From JANJUB01 sp964586225 (GTDB taxonomy: Bacteria; Armatimonadota; Fimbriimonadia; Fimbriimonadales; Fimbriimonadaceae): DNA of 64,000 bases. The notes beneath the pieces are model-generated. The model searched no databases. It was not told the origin of the DNA and was given only the letters and a program-made list of their open reading frames with translations. The DNA is taken from assembly GCA_964586225.1 (NCBI GenBank), contig CAZPHD010000001.1:186001-250000 (forward strand), in the 5' to 3' direction. Made by a program: the position numbers and the translations under genes. The number at the start of each line of letters is the position of its first letter. The stretch's first letter is position 1. Positions 53,964-61,465 of this stretch are shown here, in pieces.

Positions 53964-54959
53964 ATGTCCGTCATTGCCCAACTCGAACACGAGGCCACCG
54001 CCGCCGTGGCGGCCGCTTCCACCACCGCCGACTTGCGGCAGCTCGAGTTGCGGTTTCTCGGCAAGAGTGGGGAATACACTGGATTGCTTCGGCAGATCGG
54101 ATCGTTGCCCGCGGAAGAGCGTCCGACGTTTGGGCAGCAGGTCAATGAGGCGAAGGCTCGCCTTCAGGCGCAGATCGATGCCCGTATCGAGTCCCTCAAG
54201 GGCGGCGAGCGCGCCGCGCAGTTCGAGGCCGAGCGGATCGACGTCACCATGCCCGGACGCCCCGTTGCCGCGGGGGTCGAGCATGTTCTCCAGCAGACCA
54301 TGAGCCGGATCAAGACCGTGTTCAGCGGGCTGGGTTTCGAGTATGTCGAATCCCCGGACGTGGAAGAGTTCCGCTACAACTTCGACGTACTGAACTATCC
54401 GCCGGACCACCCGGCGATGGACGACCAAGACACGTTCTACATTGACGACGAACACCTCCTCCGTACCCAGTCGACCGCGTTCCAAGGCCGCGTTTTCGAG
54501 ACGAAGCAGCCGCCGTTCCGTGCATTCACGATCGGGCGCTGCTATCGGAACGAGGCCGTCGATCGCACGCACTCGCACACCTTCCACCAGGTGGATTGCT
54601 TCATGGTCGACGAGGGCATCTCGATGGCGCATCTCAAGGCGACGCTCGGCCTTTTCGCGCGGGCGATGTTTGGCGAGGACGTGAATGTGCGCTTCCGCCC
54701 CGACTTCTTCCCGTTCGTCGAGCCGGGGGTCGACTACGCGATCTCAACGCCCAAGCTATTCAATGGCCGATGGGTCGAACTCGGCGGCGCCGGGCTGGTG
54801 CATCCGAACATTCTCGAGTCGTACGGCATCGACACCGAGCGTTACAGCGGCTTCGCGTTTGGCCTCGGGATCGAGCGGATTCCGATGATGGCGTACGGCG
54901 TGGACGATTTGCGGCACTTCTTAGAGAACGACCTCCGCTTCCTGCGGCAGTTCGCGTAG
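53964..54959 (+). CDS. pheS: Phenylalanyl-tRNA synthetase alpha subunit
   Basis: A 331-residue catalytic subunit of the (alpha-beta)2 PheRS. The N-terminal coiled-coil (about 5-95), FSGLGFEYVESPDVEEFRYNFDVLNYPPDHPA, motif 2 IGRCYRNEAVDRTHSHTFHQVDCFMV and motif 3 GFAFGLGIERIPMMAYGVDDLR are present. The ATG at 53964 (MSVIAQLEHE) is preferred; the longer frame from 53880 is translated minisatellite. A weak TACAAC box lies 8 nt upstream. The beta subunit pheT is not adjacent but sits 6.4 kb away on the other strand, which is unusual. Confidence 0.95.
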   Translation: MSVIAQLEHEATAAVAAASTTADLRQLELRFLGKSGEYTGLLRQIGSLPAEERPTFGQQVNEAKARLQAQIDARIESLKGGERAAQFEAERIDVTMPGRPVAAGVEHVLQQTMSRIKTVFSGLGFEYVESPDVEEFRYNFDVLNYPPDHPAMDDQDTFYIDDEHLLRTQSTAFQGRVFETKQPPFRAFTIGRCYRNEAVDRTHSHTFHQVDCFMVDEGISMAHLKATLGLFARAMFGEDVNVRFRPDFFPFVEPGVDYAISTPKLFNGRWVELGGAGLVHPNILESYGIDTERYSGFAFGLGIERIPMMAYGVDDLRHFLENDLRFLRQFA

Positions 54960-54960
54960 A

Positions 54961-55035
54961 GCCGTCACGCCGGTACGAACCAACCGGCGCGATCGGAAAG
55001 AACCCGGTCTCGGCCGGTTGCATCGTACCGGCGTG
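54961..55035. repeat. Long imperfect palindrome between convergent genes (possible terminator)
   Basis: Left arm GTCACGCCGGTACGAACCAA... and right arm containing GCATCGTACCGGCGTGACGC pair over about 25 of 27 bases around a 20-nt centre. It lies between the stop of pheS (54959) and the stop of the convergent gene (55039), where it can act as a bidirectional terminator. The core CGCCGGTACGATGCAACCGG recurs at 59971-59991, so it is also a dispersed repeat. Confidence 0.75.
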
Positions 55036-55038
55036 ACG

Positions 55039-57558
55039 CTAACTGCCGAAGTTGAACGACAGCTCCAAATCAAAGCCCCGCGAGCGATACGCCCCGGAAG
55101 AGAACAGCGGGTCCAGATTTGTCACCCGACGCCACTTGTAACTCCCAACCAACGACACGTTCCGCCACAGCCGATACTCGTAGAACACGCCGAAGAACGC
55201 CTGCTCCTGCGGGAGATATCCCGTGATGCGGCCGGTGTTGAACATCATGTACGCGCTCTGCCGGTCGTCGATCCGATAGTTCAGCGAGCCATCCACCGAA
55301 ACGCTATCCTGCGCGAAGGGGCTATTGCCGCCGCTGATGATTGTGCTTCCCCCCAGGCGGTAGCTCCAAGGGCCATCGGGGCGACCGTTGAACGACGCCG
55401 AAATCGACCGAGTGTCACTGCTGTTTGGTGAATCGAGAAACTTGGTTTCCGACTGATCCAGCGAAAGCGAAAGCGCATGACCGCGGCCCAAGTCGTAATC
55501 AAGCCCCGCCGCGATAGAAGTCGTCTCCGTATTCGAATAAAGCGAGCCCGACGAGCGATAGCTCGACACCCGAAAGTCGGCAGCTAGTCGCCCGCCGGAT
55601 TCGTAGCGCGAACGAAGCCGCCAGAACTTGTATTGCGTTGATCCCGCCGAGAAGCCCGAACCGGGAACCCCCGAAACGAACCCGTTGTCATCAAATCCGA
55701 TCTCGCCCTGAAATCCGCTTAACGCCGCAAGCTGGCCCGAATCGCTGTCCGTGTAGGTCCCTTCAAACGTCCATTTCGAGTCCGGGCGATACGACGACGT
55801 GAGCGTCACATCGCGCCCATCACCCGCCTGGCCACCGTACTTGATCCGGCTCAGCGACGATCGCCAACCGAGGCGCAACTTCGAAGACGCGATGTAGTCG
55901 CCATCGAAACGAATCGTATCCAGATTCAGCGCAGAGTTCGAGGTGGGCGTTGTGGCGCGCCCTACTTGGTGGTCGAATCCGTAGCGAAGATCCAGCTTGG
56001 CCAGCTTCTGATTGGCGAAGAACGACGTCGTATCCACCTGGGAATCGCCGCGCGCGGTCACATTGCTGCGTCGCGACTGCTCCAAGTTGTATACCCACCG
56101 CTCCGAAGCGTAGCGCGTGTAGGCGGTCGCGAGCGTCGTCCGTCCGCGACCAAAGCTAACCGAGCCGTCCGTCCCGGTGATGCGCGTGCTCACCGAGCTA
56201 TTCGCATGCGTCGCTCCGTAGCCAAAGCCCTTGTGCTCATACTCCACCCGCACGTTCGTCGCTTTCTCGTTGCGGTTGAAGCCAGTCGAAGTGATGCCCA
56301 CGAAGCCGTCCGGCACATCGCGCCAATAGCCGGTCAGGTTCCAAGGCCCTTCTTTGAACGTCCCTTGGATGCCTCGCGCCGTCCCCGAGAGCGGCGTCAG
56401 CGGGTTGCTCATCTTCCCAAGCGCCTGGCTGAACGTGAGGTAGCTCCCCTGCCGATTGAGGGGGATGCGATAGTCGATCCCCACCACCCGCCGATCACCT
56501 TCCGGCACCGACGTCGGCCGAGGGAAGTAAGCCACCTCGATAATGCTCGTGCTGGGCACGAACCGATTCATGTAGAAGATGCTCTTGTTGTTCTGGTCGA
56601 ACCGGTAGTCCACGCCCTCCACCTGAAGCACACCATCGACCCGAACCCGCGTCGGGTGTGAGACCGTGTTCAGTGGTTCGAACTGCAGGAAGTACGGCGT
56701 GCTGGGCGCGCCAAACCCCTCGAACTGCTCGACGCGGCTGCTGAGACCGCCACTGCTGCGCGATTTCTGCTCAATCGTCGTAAAGCCGATCCGCCCGATC
56801 TTCTTGCCGAGGTCGTACGACACGCCCAGGCCCTGAATCGTGCCCGGCGACGTGTTGAAATCCAGCGCCTCGTAGGTCACCAGAATCGTGCTCGTCGGCG
56901 GAATCAGCCGGTTGATGAACGTGATCGCGCCAATCTCGTAGCTGATCGTGTAATCCAGCCCCGCCTGCATCCGCTGGCCATCGACAAGCACAATCTCGCT
57001 CCCGCGAATCACCTGGCTGGACGACAGATAATACGGCCCCGCCGAGTTAATGCCCTGGAGCGACACCGTCCGCGAGGCCGCCTTCGTGTCGCTATGCAGA
57101 ACCTTCGCCGAAAACGGCCCCTGGGTGTATTGAACGGTCGCGCCCTTCAGAGTCTTCGTAAAGGAGGCGAACTGATTCGTGTTCAGCAGCGAGCCGAAGA
57201 TATCGCCCGCCTGCACCTGCCAGCCGCCGCGTCGAAAGCCGAGCAGGAAGCGCTCGTTCTGCGGGTCGCGGAATCGGTTGTCCGTGAACGTCGCATCAAA
57301 AGTAAACAGCCCGAGCACGTCGCGCCCGCTGACGTTCACCTGCCCGGTATCCGTGAAGCGGCGATTCCCCTGGCCGTAGTAAGTGAGCGAGTTGAACGCC
57401 TCGCGGTCGCCCTCAACCGTATGGGCGTGAAAGCCGAGCTGCCGATAGCCCGTGAGTTGGATGCGATCGCGAATCTGCGTATTCAGCCAGCGCAACTGAG
57501 CCGCGCCCAAGGCGGCGGCACACAAGGCCAAGCTGGTCAGGGGGATGCGAAACCGCAT
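55039..57558 (-). CDS. Large outer-membrane beta-barrel-like protein
   Basis: An 839-residue exported protein with a signal peptide (MRFRIPLTSLALCAAALGAAQ). The mature part is almost entirely short alternating strands rich in Tyr, Ser, Gly and Arg (FLLGFRRGGWQVQAGDIFGS, TSIAAGLDYDLGRGHALSLSLDQSETKF, LSYNYR-like ends), and it closes with LELSFNFGS ending in a hydrophobic strand as in outer-membrane barrels. Middle segments (GSEIVLVDGQRMQAGLDYTISYEIGAITF, VRVDGVLQVEGVDYRFDQNN) look like repeats of a strand-hairpin module found in TamB/cell-surface-type proteins. No TonB box or plug. Function unknown; possibly a surface porin or adhesion scaffold. Own leaderless promoter (TAAACT, 9 nt). Confidence 0.75.
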   Translation of the reverse strand: MRFRIPLTSLALCAAALGAAQLRWLNTQIRDRIQLTGYRQLGFHAHTVEGDREAFNSLTYYGQGNRRFTDTGQVNVSGRDVLGLFTFDATFTDNRFRDPQNERFLLGFRRGGWQVQAGDIFGSLLNTNQFASFTKTLKGATVQYTQGPFSAKVLHSDTKAASRTVSLQGINSAGPYYLSSSQVIRGSEIVLVDGQRMQAGLDYTISYEIGAITFINRLIPPTSTILVTYEALDFNTSPGTIQGLGVSYDLGKKIGRIGFTTIEQKSRSSGGLSSRVEQFEGFGAPSTPYFLQFEPLNTVSHPTRVRVDGVLQVEGVDYRFDQNNKSIFYMNRFVPSTSIIEVAYFPRPTSVPEGDRRVVGIDYRIPLNRQGSYLTFSQALGKMSNPLTPLSGTARGIQGTFKEGPWNLTGYWRDVPDGFVGITSTGFNRNEKATNVRVEYEHKGFGYGATHANSSVSTRITGTDGSVSFGRGRTTLATAYTRYASERWVYNLEQSRRSNVTARGDSQVDTTSFFANQKLAKLDLRYGFDHQVGRATTPTSNSALNLDTIRFDGDYIASSKLRLGWRSSLSRIKYGGQAGDGRDVTLTSSYRPDSKWTFEGTYTDSDSGQLAALSGFQGEIGFDDNGFVSGVPGSGFSAGSTQYKFWRLRSRYESGGRLAADFRVSSYRSSGSLYSNTETTSIAAGLDYDLGRGHALSLSLDQSETKFLDSPNSSDTRSISASFNGRPDGPWSYRLGGSTIISGGNSPFAQDSVSVDGSLNYRIDDRQSAYMMFNTGRITGYLPQEQAFFGVFYEYRLWRNVSLVGSYKWRRVTNLDPLFSSGAYRSRGFDLELSFNFGS

Positions 57559-57567
57559 GAACTCACT

Positions 57568-57573
57568 AGTTTA
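57568..57573 (-). promoter_or_regulatory. -10 box (TAAACT) before the barrel-like protein gene
   Basis: TAAACT, 9-nt gap, ATG at 57558. Confidence 0.4.
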
Positions 57574-57617
57574 GAAGAGTTGCCCCCACGTTTGGGTTCG
57601 GTGAAGATCGCGCAGAC

Positions 57618-58637
57618 TCAACGAACAAACCAACCGGCGAACTGATAGTAAAGCGGAATCCCGATCGCCAAGTTGAACGGGAATGTGATCCCCACCGCCG
57701 GCGTGAGGTACAGACTTGGGTTCGCCGTGGGCAACGCAATCCGAACCGCCGCCGGAGCCGCTATGTAGCTCGCGCTCGCACACAACGTGGCGAATACCGT
57801 AGCCCCCCCGAGCGATAATCCGCTCAGCGCCCCCAGATAAGCACCCAAGAGGCCCAGCGCAATCGGGCCCGCAATCCCCCAAATCACCAAAAACATCCCC
57901 GATCCGCGAATCTCCCGCAATCGACCCGCCGCAAGGAGCCCCATCTCCAACATGAATAAGCACAGCACCCCCGCAAACGGCGCAACAAAGAACGGCTTCA
58001 CCGATTCATAGCCCGACGCCCCCGTGATCGCCCCCACTAAAACGCCGCCGCCGAGGAGCACAATGCTCTTGCCCGTCAACACCTCGTGGACCGCTTCCAT
58101 TAGGCCCGTCCGCGCGGAGGGGCCGGGGTCCAGCTCCTCCGAAACCGAGGGCTGGGCATGCGCCGCCGCTTCCTCCCGGGCCCGCGCCAAAACTAACGCG
58201 ACCAGAATGCCGGGAATCTCCATCACCGCCACCAGCGCGGGCAAAAAGCCCTCGTACGTCACGTTGATCGCATCAAGAAAACTCAAGCTCGCGATGAACG
58301 TCACCGCGGAAACGCTGCCGTAGTGCGCGGCAATCGCGCCGCTGTCCGCCCGCCCAAGCCGCCCAAGCCGCCGTGCGATGTTGTAAACCGCAATCGGAAT
58401 CAGCGAGCCGATGATCACCGTCGTCACGAGCGGCAAGGCAATGTCGCCCAGAGTCGTGCCCGACAGCGCAACGCCTCCCTTGAGGCCGATCGCCAGCATC
58501 AAGTAGCTGCTCAGCGCGACATAGGCCCCCGCTGGCATCCGCAAATCGCTGCGAAGAAACGTCGCCACAAACCCCAGCGCAAAGCAAAGCGCCATCGGCG
58601 AAAGGAGGTTTTGACGCACGATCTCCAGGGTGGTCAT
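57618..58637 (-). CDS. sbtA: Sodium-dependent bicarbonate permease SbtA family
   Basis: A 339-residue inner-membrane transporter with about ten hydrophobic helices in two inverted halves, the SbtA fold. Family segments include LLSPMALCFALGFVATFLRSDL near the start, LSSYLMLAIGLKGGVALSG, AHYGSVSAVTF and the C-terminal ATLCASASYIAAPAAVRIALPTANPSLYLTPAVGITFPFN. SbtA is a high-affinity Na+/HCO3- symporter in cyanobacteria; in heterotrophs the substrate is less certain. A TACAAT box lies 8 nt before the ATG at 58637. No PII-like SbtB gene is adjacent. Confidence 0.9.
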   Translation of the reverse strand: MTTLEIVRQNLLSPMALCFALGFVATFLRSDLRMPAGAYVALSSYLMLAIGLKGGVALSGTTLGDIALPLVTTVIIGSLIPIAVYNIARRLGRLGRADSGAIAAHYGSVSAVTFIASLSFLDAINVTYEGFLPALVAVMEIPGILVALVLARAREEAAAHAQPSVSEELDPGPSARTGLMEAVHEVLTGKSIVLLGGGVLVGAITGASGYESVKPFFVAPFAGVLCLFMLEMGLLAAGRLREIRGSGMFLVIWGIAGPIALGLLGAYLGALSGLSLGGATVFATLCASASYIAAPAAVRIALPTANPSLYLTPAVGITFPFNLAIGIPLYYQFAGWFVR

Positions 58638-58645
58638 CGCGCGTG

Positions 58646-58651
58646 ATTGTA
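58646..58651 (-). promoter_or_regulatory. -10 box (TACAAT), leaderless promoter of sbtA
   Basis: TACAAT, 8-nt gap, ATG at 58637. Confidence 0.5.
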
Positions 58652-58697
58652 GCGGAATTTGCCGATTCCAGATTAGGCTTTCGGATCGAGGGCCCAC

Positions 58698-58800
58698 CCC
58701 ACGAGGCCGCGGGGTGGTTTTTCCCCGCGCCTAAGGCTGCGCAAGCGGTAGCGGCAACCTCCCACGAGGTCGCGGGGTGGTTTTTCCCCGCGCCTAAGGC
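58698..58800. repeat. Two direct copies of a GC-rich hairpin repeat
   Basis: CCCACGAGG(C/T)CGCGGGGTGG then TTTTTCCCCGCGCCTAAGGC, at 58698-58737 and 58761-58800. CGCGGGG pairs with CCCCGCG around a T-rich loop. The second copy contains the stop codon of the hypothetical gene at 58794-59468. Two more copies, inverted, are at 59876-59949. Confidence 0.85.
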
Positions 58801-59468
58801 TGCGTCACGACGGACACCACCTCACTCACATCCCCAACCCGCGCATTTCCTTGGTAGCCCTGGATTCGATATTCCCGCTGCTCGGGTTGGCCGGGCACCA
58901 AAGGCGGTCGCTGATCCTCATAGGTCGCCGCGTTCAGCACCGCGATCTGCTCCCAGCCGCCGCCGCCGCGCCGACTGTCCAGCGCCACCCCCGAATAGCC
59001 GCCCCGAGTCACCCGAAGGTCCACCCGGCTCAGCGGCCGAGGCGTCGCCTTGACGCTCAGCGCCACCGCGCCGCCGCTCGGAACGATCCCCATGTCCTGC
59101 CCCATCTGCGCGGTGTAGGCCGTGTTCGCCTTGATCTGCGCCACCAGCTGGCGGGTTCGCGCCTCGATGTTCGCGAGCCATCCCACGCCCAGCGTGAGCG
59201 CGGCCGGCGCACTCGGAAGCGGCGGATTCGGCGTGTTCAAGTCGCCCCGAAGGATCTGATCCTTGAACGCAACCACTTCGCTGGCGAAGTTCCGCGCCTG
59301 CTCAAGATAGTTCAGCGTGCTGGCGACGGTTGCCGCGTCTACCCCGACTTGCGTCACCACGCCGGGCGACAGCCCGAGCGCACCTGCGTACGCCGACACC
59401 GCCGCTGCGAACGCGGAATGCCATGCAATGAGTTCATCTTCGCGATTTGGATACCATCCGTTTGACAT
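58794..59468 (-). CDS. Hypothetical protein with possible Fn3-like C-terminus
   Basis: A 224-residue protein of unknown family. The N-terminal 120 residues are helical (DELIAWHSAFAAAVSAYAGALGL, LEQARNFASEVVAFKDQILRGD, GWLANIEARTRQLVAQIKANTAY); the C-terminal 90 residues look like a fibronectin-type or Ig sandwich (VDLRVTRGGYSGVALDSRRGGGGWEQIA, REYRIQGYQGNARVGDVSEVVSVVTQ). No signal peptide. A good Shine-Dalgarno (AAGGAG, 7 nt before ATG 59468) makes this a leadered gene, unlike many neighbours. It is bracketed by inverted pairs of the same GC-rich repeat. Confidence 0.75.
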   Translation of the reverse strand: MSNGWYPNREDELIAWHSAFAAAVSAYAGALGLSPGVVTQVGVDAATVASTLNYLEQARNFASEVVAFKDQILRGDLNTPNPPLPSAPAALTLGVGWLANIEARTRQLVAQIKANTAYTAQMGQDMGIVPSGGAVALSVKATPRPLSRVDLRVTRGGYSGVALDSRRGGGGWEQIAVLNAATYEDQRPPLVPGQPEQREYRIQGYQGNARVGDVSEVVSVVTQP

Positions 59469-59628
59469 TATTGTCTCCTTAAACGCTATTTTCGCAGAGA
59501 ATCTGATCCCCTGTCAAGTAGCCGGCAGGCATCCGTCTGTCAGACTCTCTCTTATTAATGAGCGGCGCGGAGGATCTGCACCTCGACTTTTCGTCCCGCA
59601 TGAACCTGGTGCATGCCCGGATGGACGG

Positions 59629-59838
59629 TCCATCCCCTCGTGCAGATGGCTCATCCACTCGTGCAGATGGCTCATCCACTCGTGCAGATGGCTCATCCCC
59701 TCGTGCAGATGGCTCATCCCCTCGTGCAGTCCGCCCATCCCCTCGTGCAGTCCGCCCATCCCCTCGTGCAGATGGCTCATCCATGCGTGCCGTTCGCCCA
59801 TCCCCTCGTGCAGTTGGATCATCCCCTCGTGCAAGTGC
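59629..59838. repeat. Ten tandem copies of a 21-bp unit, six-frame open
   Basis: Unit CATCCCCTCGTGCAGATGGCT (variants), ten copies, 210 bp. As 21 is a multiple of three, several frames stay open (for example HPLVQMA on plus and SHLHEGM on minus), which creates spurious ORFs. No ribosome site or signal is associated with any of them. It lies in the 602-bp spacer between divergent genes starting at 59468 and 60071; apart from the repeats listed the spacer holds no gene I can support. Confidence 0.9.
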
Positions 59839-59875
59839 GGTTCAAGGCTCCCGCGGCCTCGCAGGCGATCGTTTG

Positions 59876-59949
59876 GCGCGGGGAAAACCACCCCGCGGCC
59901 TCGTGGTCGATCGTTTGGCGCGGGGAAAAACCACCCCGCGGCCTCGTGG
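59876..59949. repeat. Two inverted copies of the GC-rich hairpin repeat
   Basis: GCGCGGGGAAAACCACCCCG... ending GGCCTCGTGG at 59876-59906 and 59918-59949, the reverse complement of the units at 58698-58800. The four copies form an inverted bracket about 1.2 kb wide around one hypothetical gene and its upstream region. Confidence 0.85.
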
Positions 59950-59970
59950 GCTGCAGCGGTTTTCAGCTGG

Positions 59971-59991
59971 CGCCGGTACGATGCAACCGGC
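59971..59991. repeat. Dispersed palindrome copy (CGCCGGTACGATGCAACCGG)
   Basis: Same core as the arms of the 54961-55035 palindrome. Confidence 0.75.
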
Positions 59992-60004
59992 GACTACGGG
60001 CAAT

Positions 60005-60053
60005 CCAAAATCCAAAATCCAAAATCCAAAATCCAAAATCCAAAATCCAAAAT
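60005..60053. repeat. Seven tandem copies of CCAAAAT
   Basis: Seven perfect CCAAAAT heptamers ending 5 nt before the CATAAT -10 box and 17 nt before the ATG at 60071. The -35 region of the following gene must lie inside the array, so copy-number change could alter expression. Confidence 0.92.
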
Positions 60054-60058
60054 GTCTT

Positions 60059-60064
60059 CATAAT
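60059..60064 (+). promoter_or_regulatory. -10 box (CATAAT), leaderless promoter
   Basis: CATAAT, TTCCCC (6 nt), ATG at 60071. It directly follows the heptamer array. Confidence 0.5.
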
Positions 60065-60070
60065 TTCCCC

Positions 60071-61465
60071 ATGAAGGGATGGCGGCTTGGATGGGGGTGG
60101 ATTGCGCTCCTCGGCATCGCCATCGTGCTCACCGCCGCCAACAGCCCCTCGCTGCTGAAGGACACCGACACGCGGGTGCTGCTCGAGCGCATGAGCGAGC
60201 GGAATGATCCGCTGAGCTGGTGGGTCGGCGATTGGCCGCTGCTGAACCACTTTTACCGGCCGATGGTGACCATGGTGTTCGAGCTGGATCATCGGCTCCA
60301 CCCCTGGGATGCGGCGGGATTTGGGTTCACCAATGCGCTGATTTGCGCGGGATGCGTGGTCGCGCTGTTTTGGCTGCTTCGCGAGCTGACGGATGATCTG
60401 GCCGTGTCGGTGGCGGCGGCGACGCTGTTCGGGCTTTGGACGGCGTTCCCGGGCGTGGCGCTTTGGCTGCCGAGCGTGGGGCTTCCTCTCGGCGCGGCGG
60501 GGCTGATTTTTGGGCTGGTGCGGCGGAACTGGGGGCTGGCGCTGCTCTCGCTGCTTTTGGCGGTGATTGTTGCGCCCGAGCTGAGCGGGATCGAGCCGAT
60601 CCGGGGGGGCTCGATGGACTGGATTCCGGGGCGGACGGCGACGACGATGACCCTGTTTGGGTTCATTGCGCTGGCGGCCTATGCGCGTTATGAGCGGCTG
60701 ACGGCGAAGGTCTTGGCGTCGCCGCCCACGCCCTTCGACATCCCGGCGACGCGCTCGACGGCGGTGTTGGGGGCGCCTTCGGGGTGGGTCGTGGCGTGGC
60801 TCGGGGTGGCGCTGGTGTCGGCGGCGTTGGCGTTTGCGAGCTACGAGCAGGCGGTGATGTTGCCGTCGCTGTTCATGGGCGTGGCGGTGACATTTTGGTT
60901 GCGGGGCCGGCGTCCGCACTGGGGACCCGCGTTGGCGTCGTGGGGCTTGGTGGTGGCGTACTTGGCGGTTCGCCGCGCGTTCTTGCCCGAGGGCGTGTCG
61001 CAATATCAGGACCAGCAGTTCCGCTCGAGTTTGGACGTGTTCTTTACGATTTGCGACTACGCATTTCCGGCGGCGCGAGAGATTTTTGCGCTCCTCAACC
61101 AGTTTGATCTTGGGCTTTTCACGGTGTTTCTGACGCAGCAGAAGGCGATGCTGAGCGTGATCGGGCACGCGGTTGGGTATCCGATGATGGCGCTGGCGAA
61201 GTCGCGTCGCTGGCTCACGCAGAACGAATGGTCGTGGCTGCTCTCGGGCTGGGCGATGTCGGTGCTGGCGTTCCTGCCGATGGCGTGGCTGAAGCCGTTC
61301 CCGGCGTACAACCACTACCACTATTTCAGCATGGGGTTCCGGTCGCTGTTCGCGGTGGTGGCGGTGACGTTGCTGGTTCGGGTGACGATCAGCGCAGTGT
61401 CGCCCCAAGGCCGGCAAGCTCCGCTACGACCGACTCCCGCACCTGGTTCGCTTCTTCATCCGTGA
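60071..61465 (+). CDS. Polytopic membrane protein, possible GT-C glycosyltransferase relative
   Basis: A 464-residue integral membrane protein with about ten hydrophobic helices. The first loop after helix 1 contains DTDTRVLLERMSERNDPLSWWVGDWPLLNHFYRPM with acidic residues and a HFYRPM motif, as in GT-C enzymes such as PMT/ArnT-like and uncharacterised relatives that use polyprenyl-phosphate sugars. Helices follow at regular intervals to FRSLFAVVAVTLLV. No definite catalytic motif is seen. The frame is open upstream through the 21-bp repeats to 59558, but the ATG at 60071 follows a CATAAT box by 6 nt. Its last 77 bp overlap pheT on the other strand, which is unusually long. Confidence 0.75.
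   Translation: MKGWRLGWGWIALLGIAIVLTAANSPSLLKDTDTRVLLERMSERNDPLSWWVGDWPLLNHFYRPMVTMVFELDHRLHPWDAAGFGFTNALICAGCVVALFWLLRELTDDLAVSVAAATLFGLWTAFPGVALWLPSVGLPLGAAGLIFGLVRRNWGLALLSLLLAVIVAPELSGIEPIRGGSMDWIPGRTATTMTLFGFIALAAYARYERLTAKVLASPPTPFDIPATRSTAVLGAPSGWVVAWLGVALVSAALAFASYEQAVMLPSLFMGVAVTFWLRGRRPHWGPALASWGLVVAYLAVRRAFLPEGVSQYQDQQFRSSLDVFFTICDYAFPAAREIFALLNQFDLGLFTVFLTQQKAMLSVIGHAVGYPMMALAKSRRWLTQNEWSWLLSGWAMSVLAFLPMAWLKPFPAYNHYHYFSMGFRSLFAVVAVTLLVRVTISAVSPQGRQAPLRPTPAPGSLLHP

Noticed and set aside
59514..60074. Repeat proteins with HPLVQMA or SHLHEGM heptads as real genes
   Set aside because: The 21-bp unit keeps frames open on both strands; no ribosome site, no other coding signal, and the frames run into other repeats.
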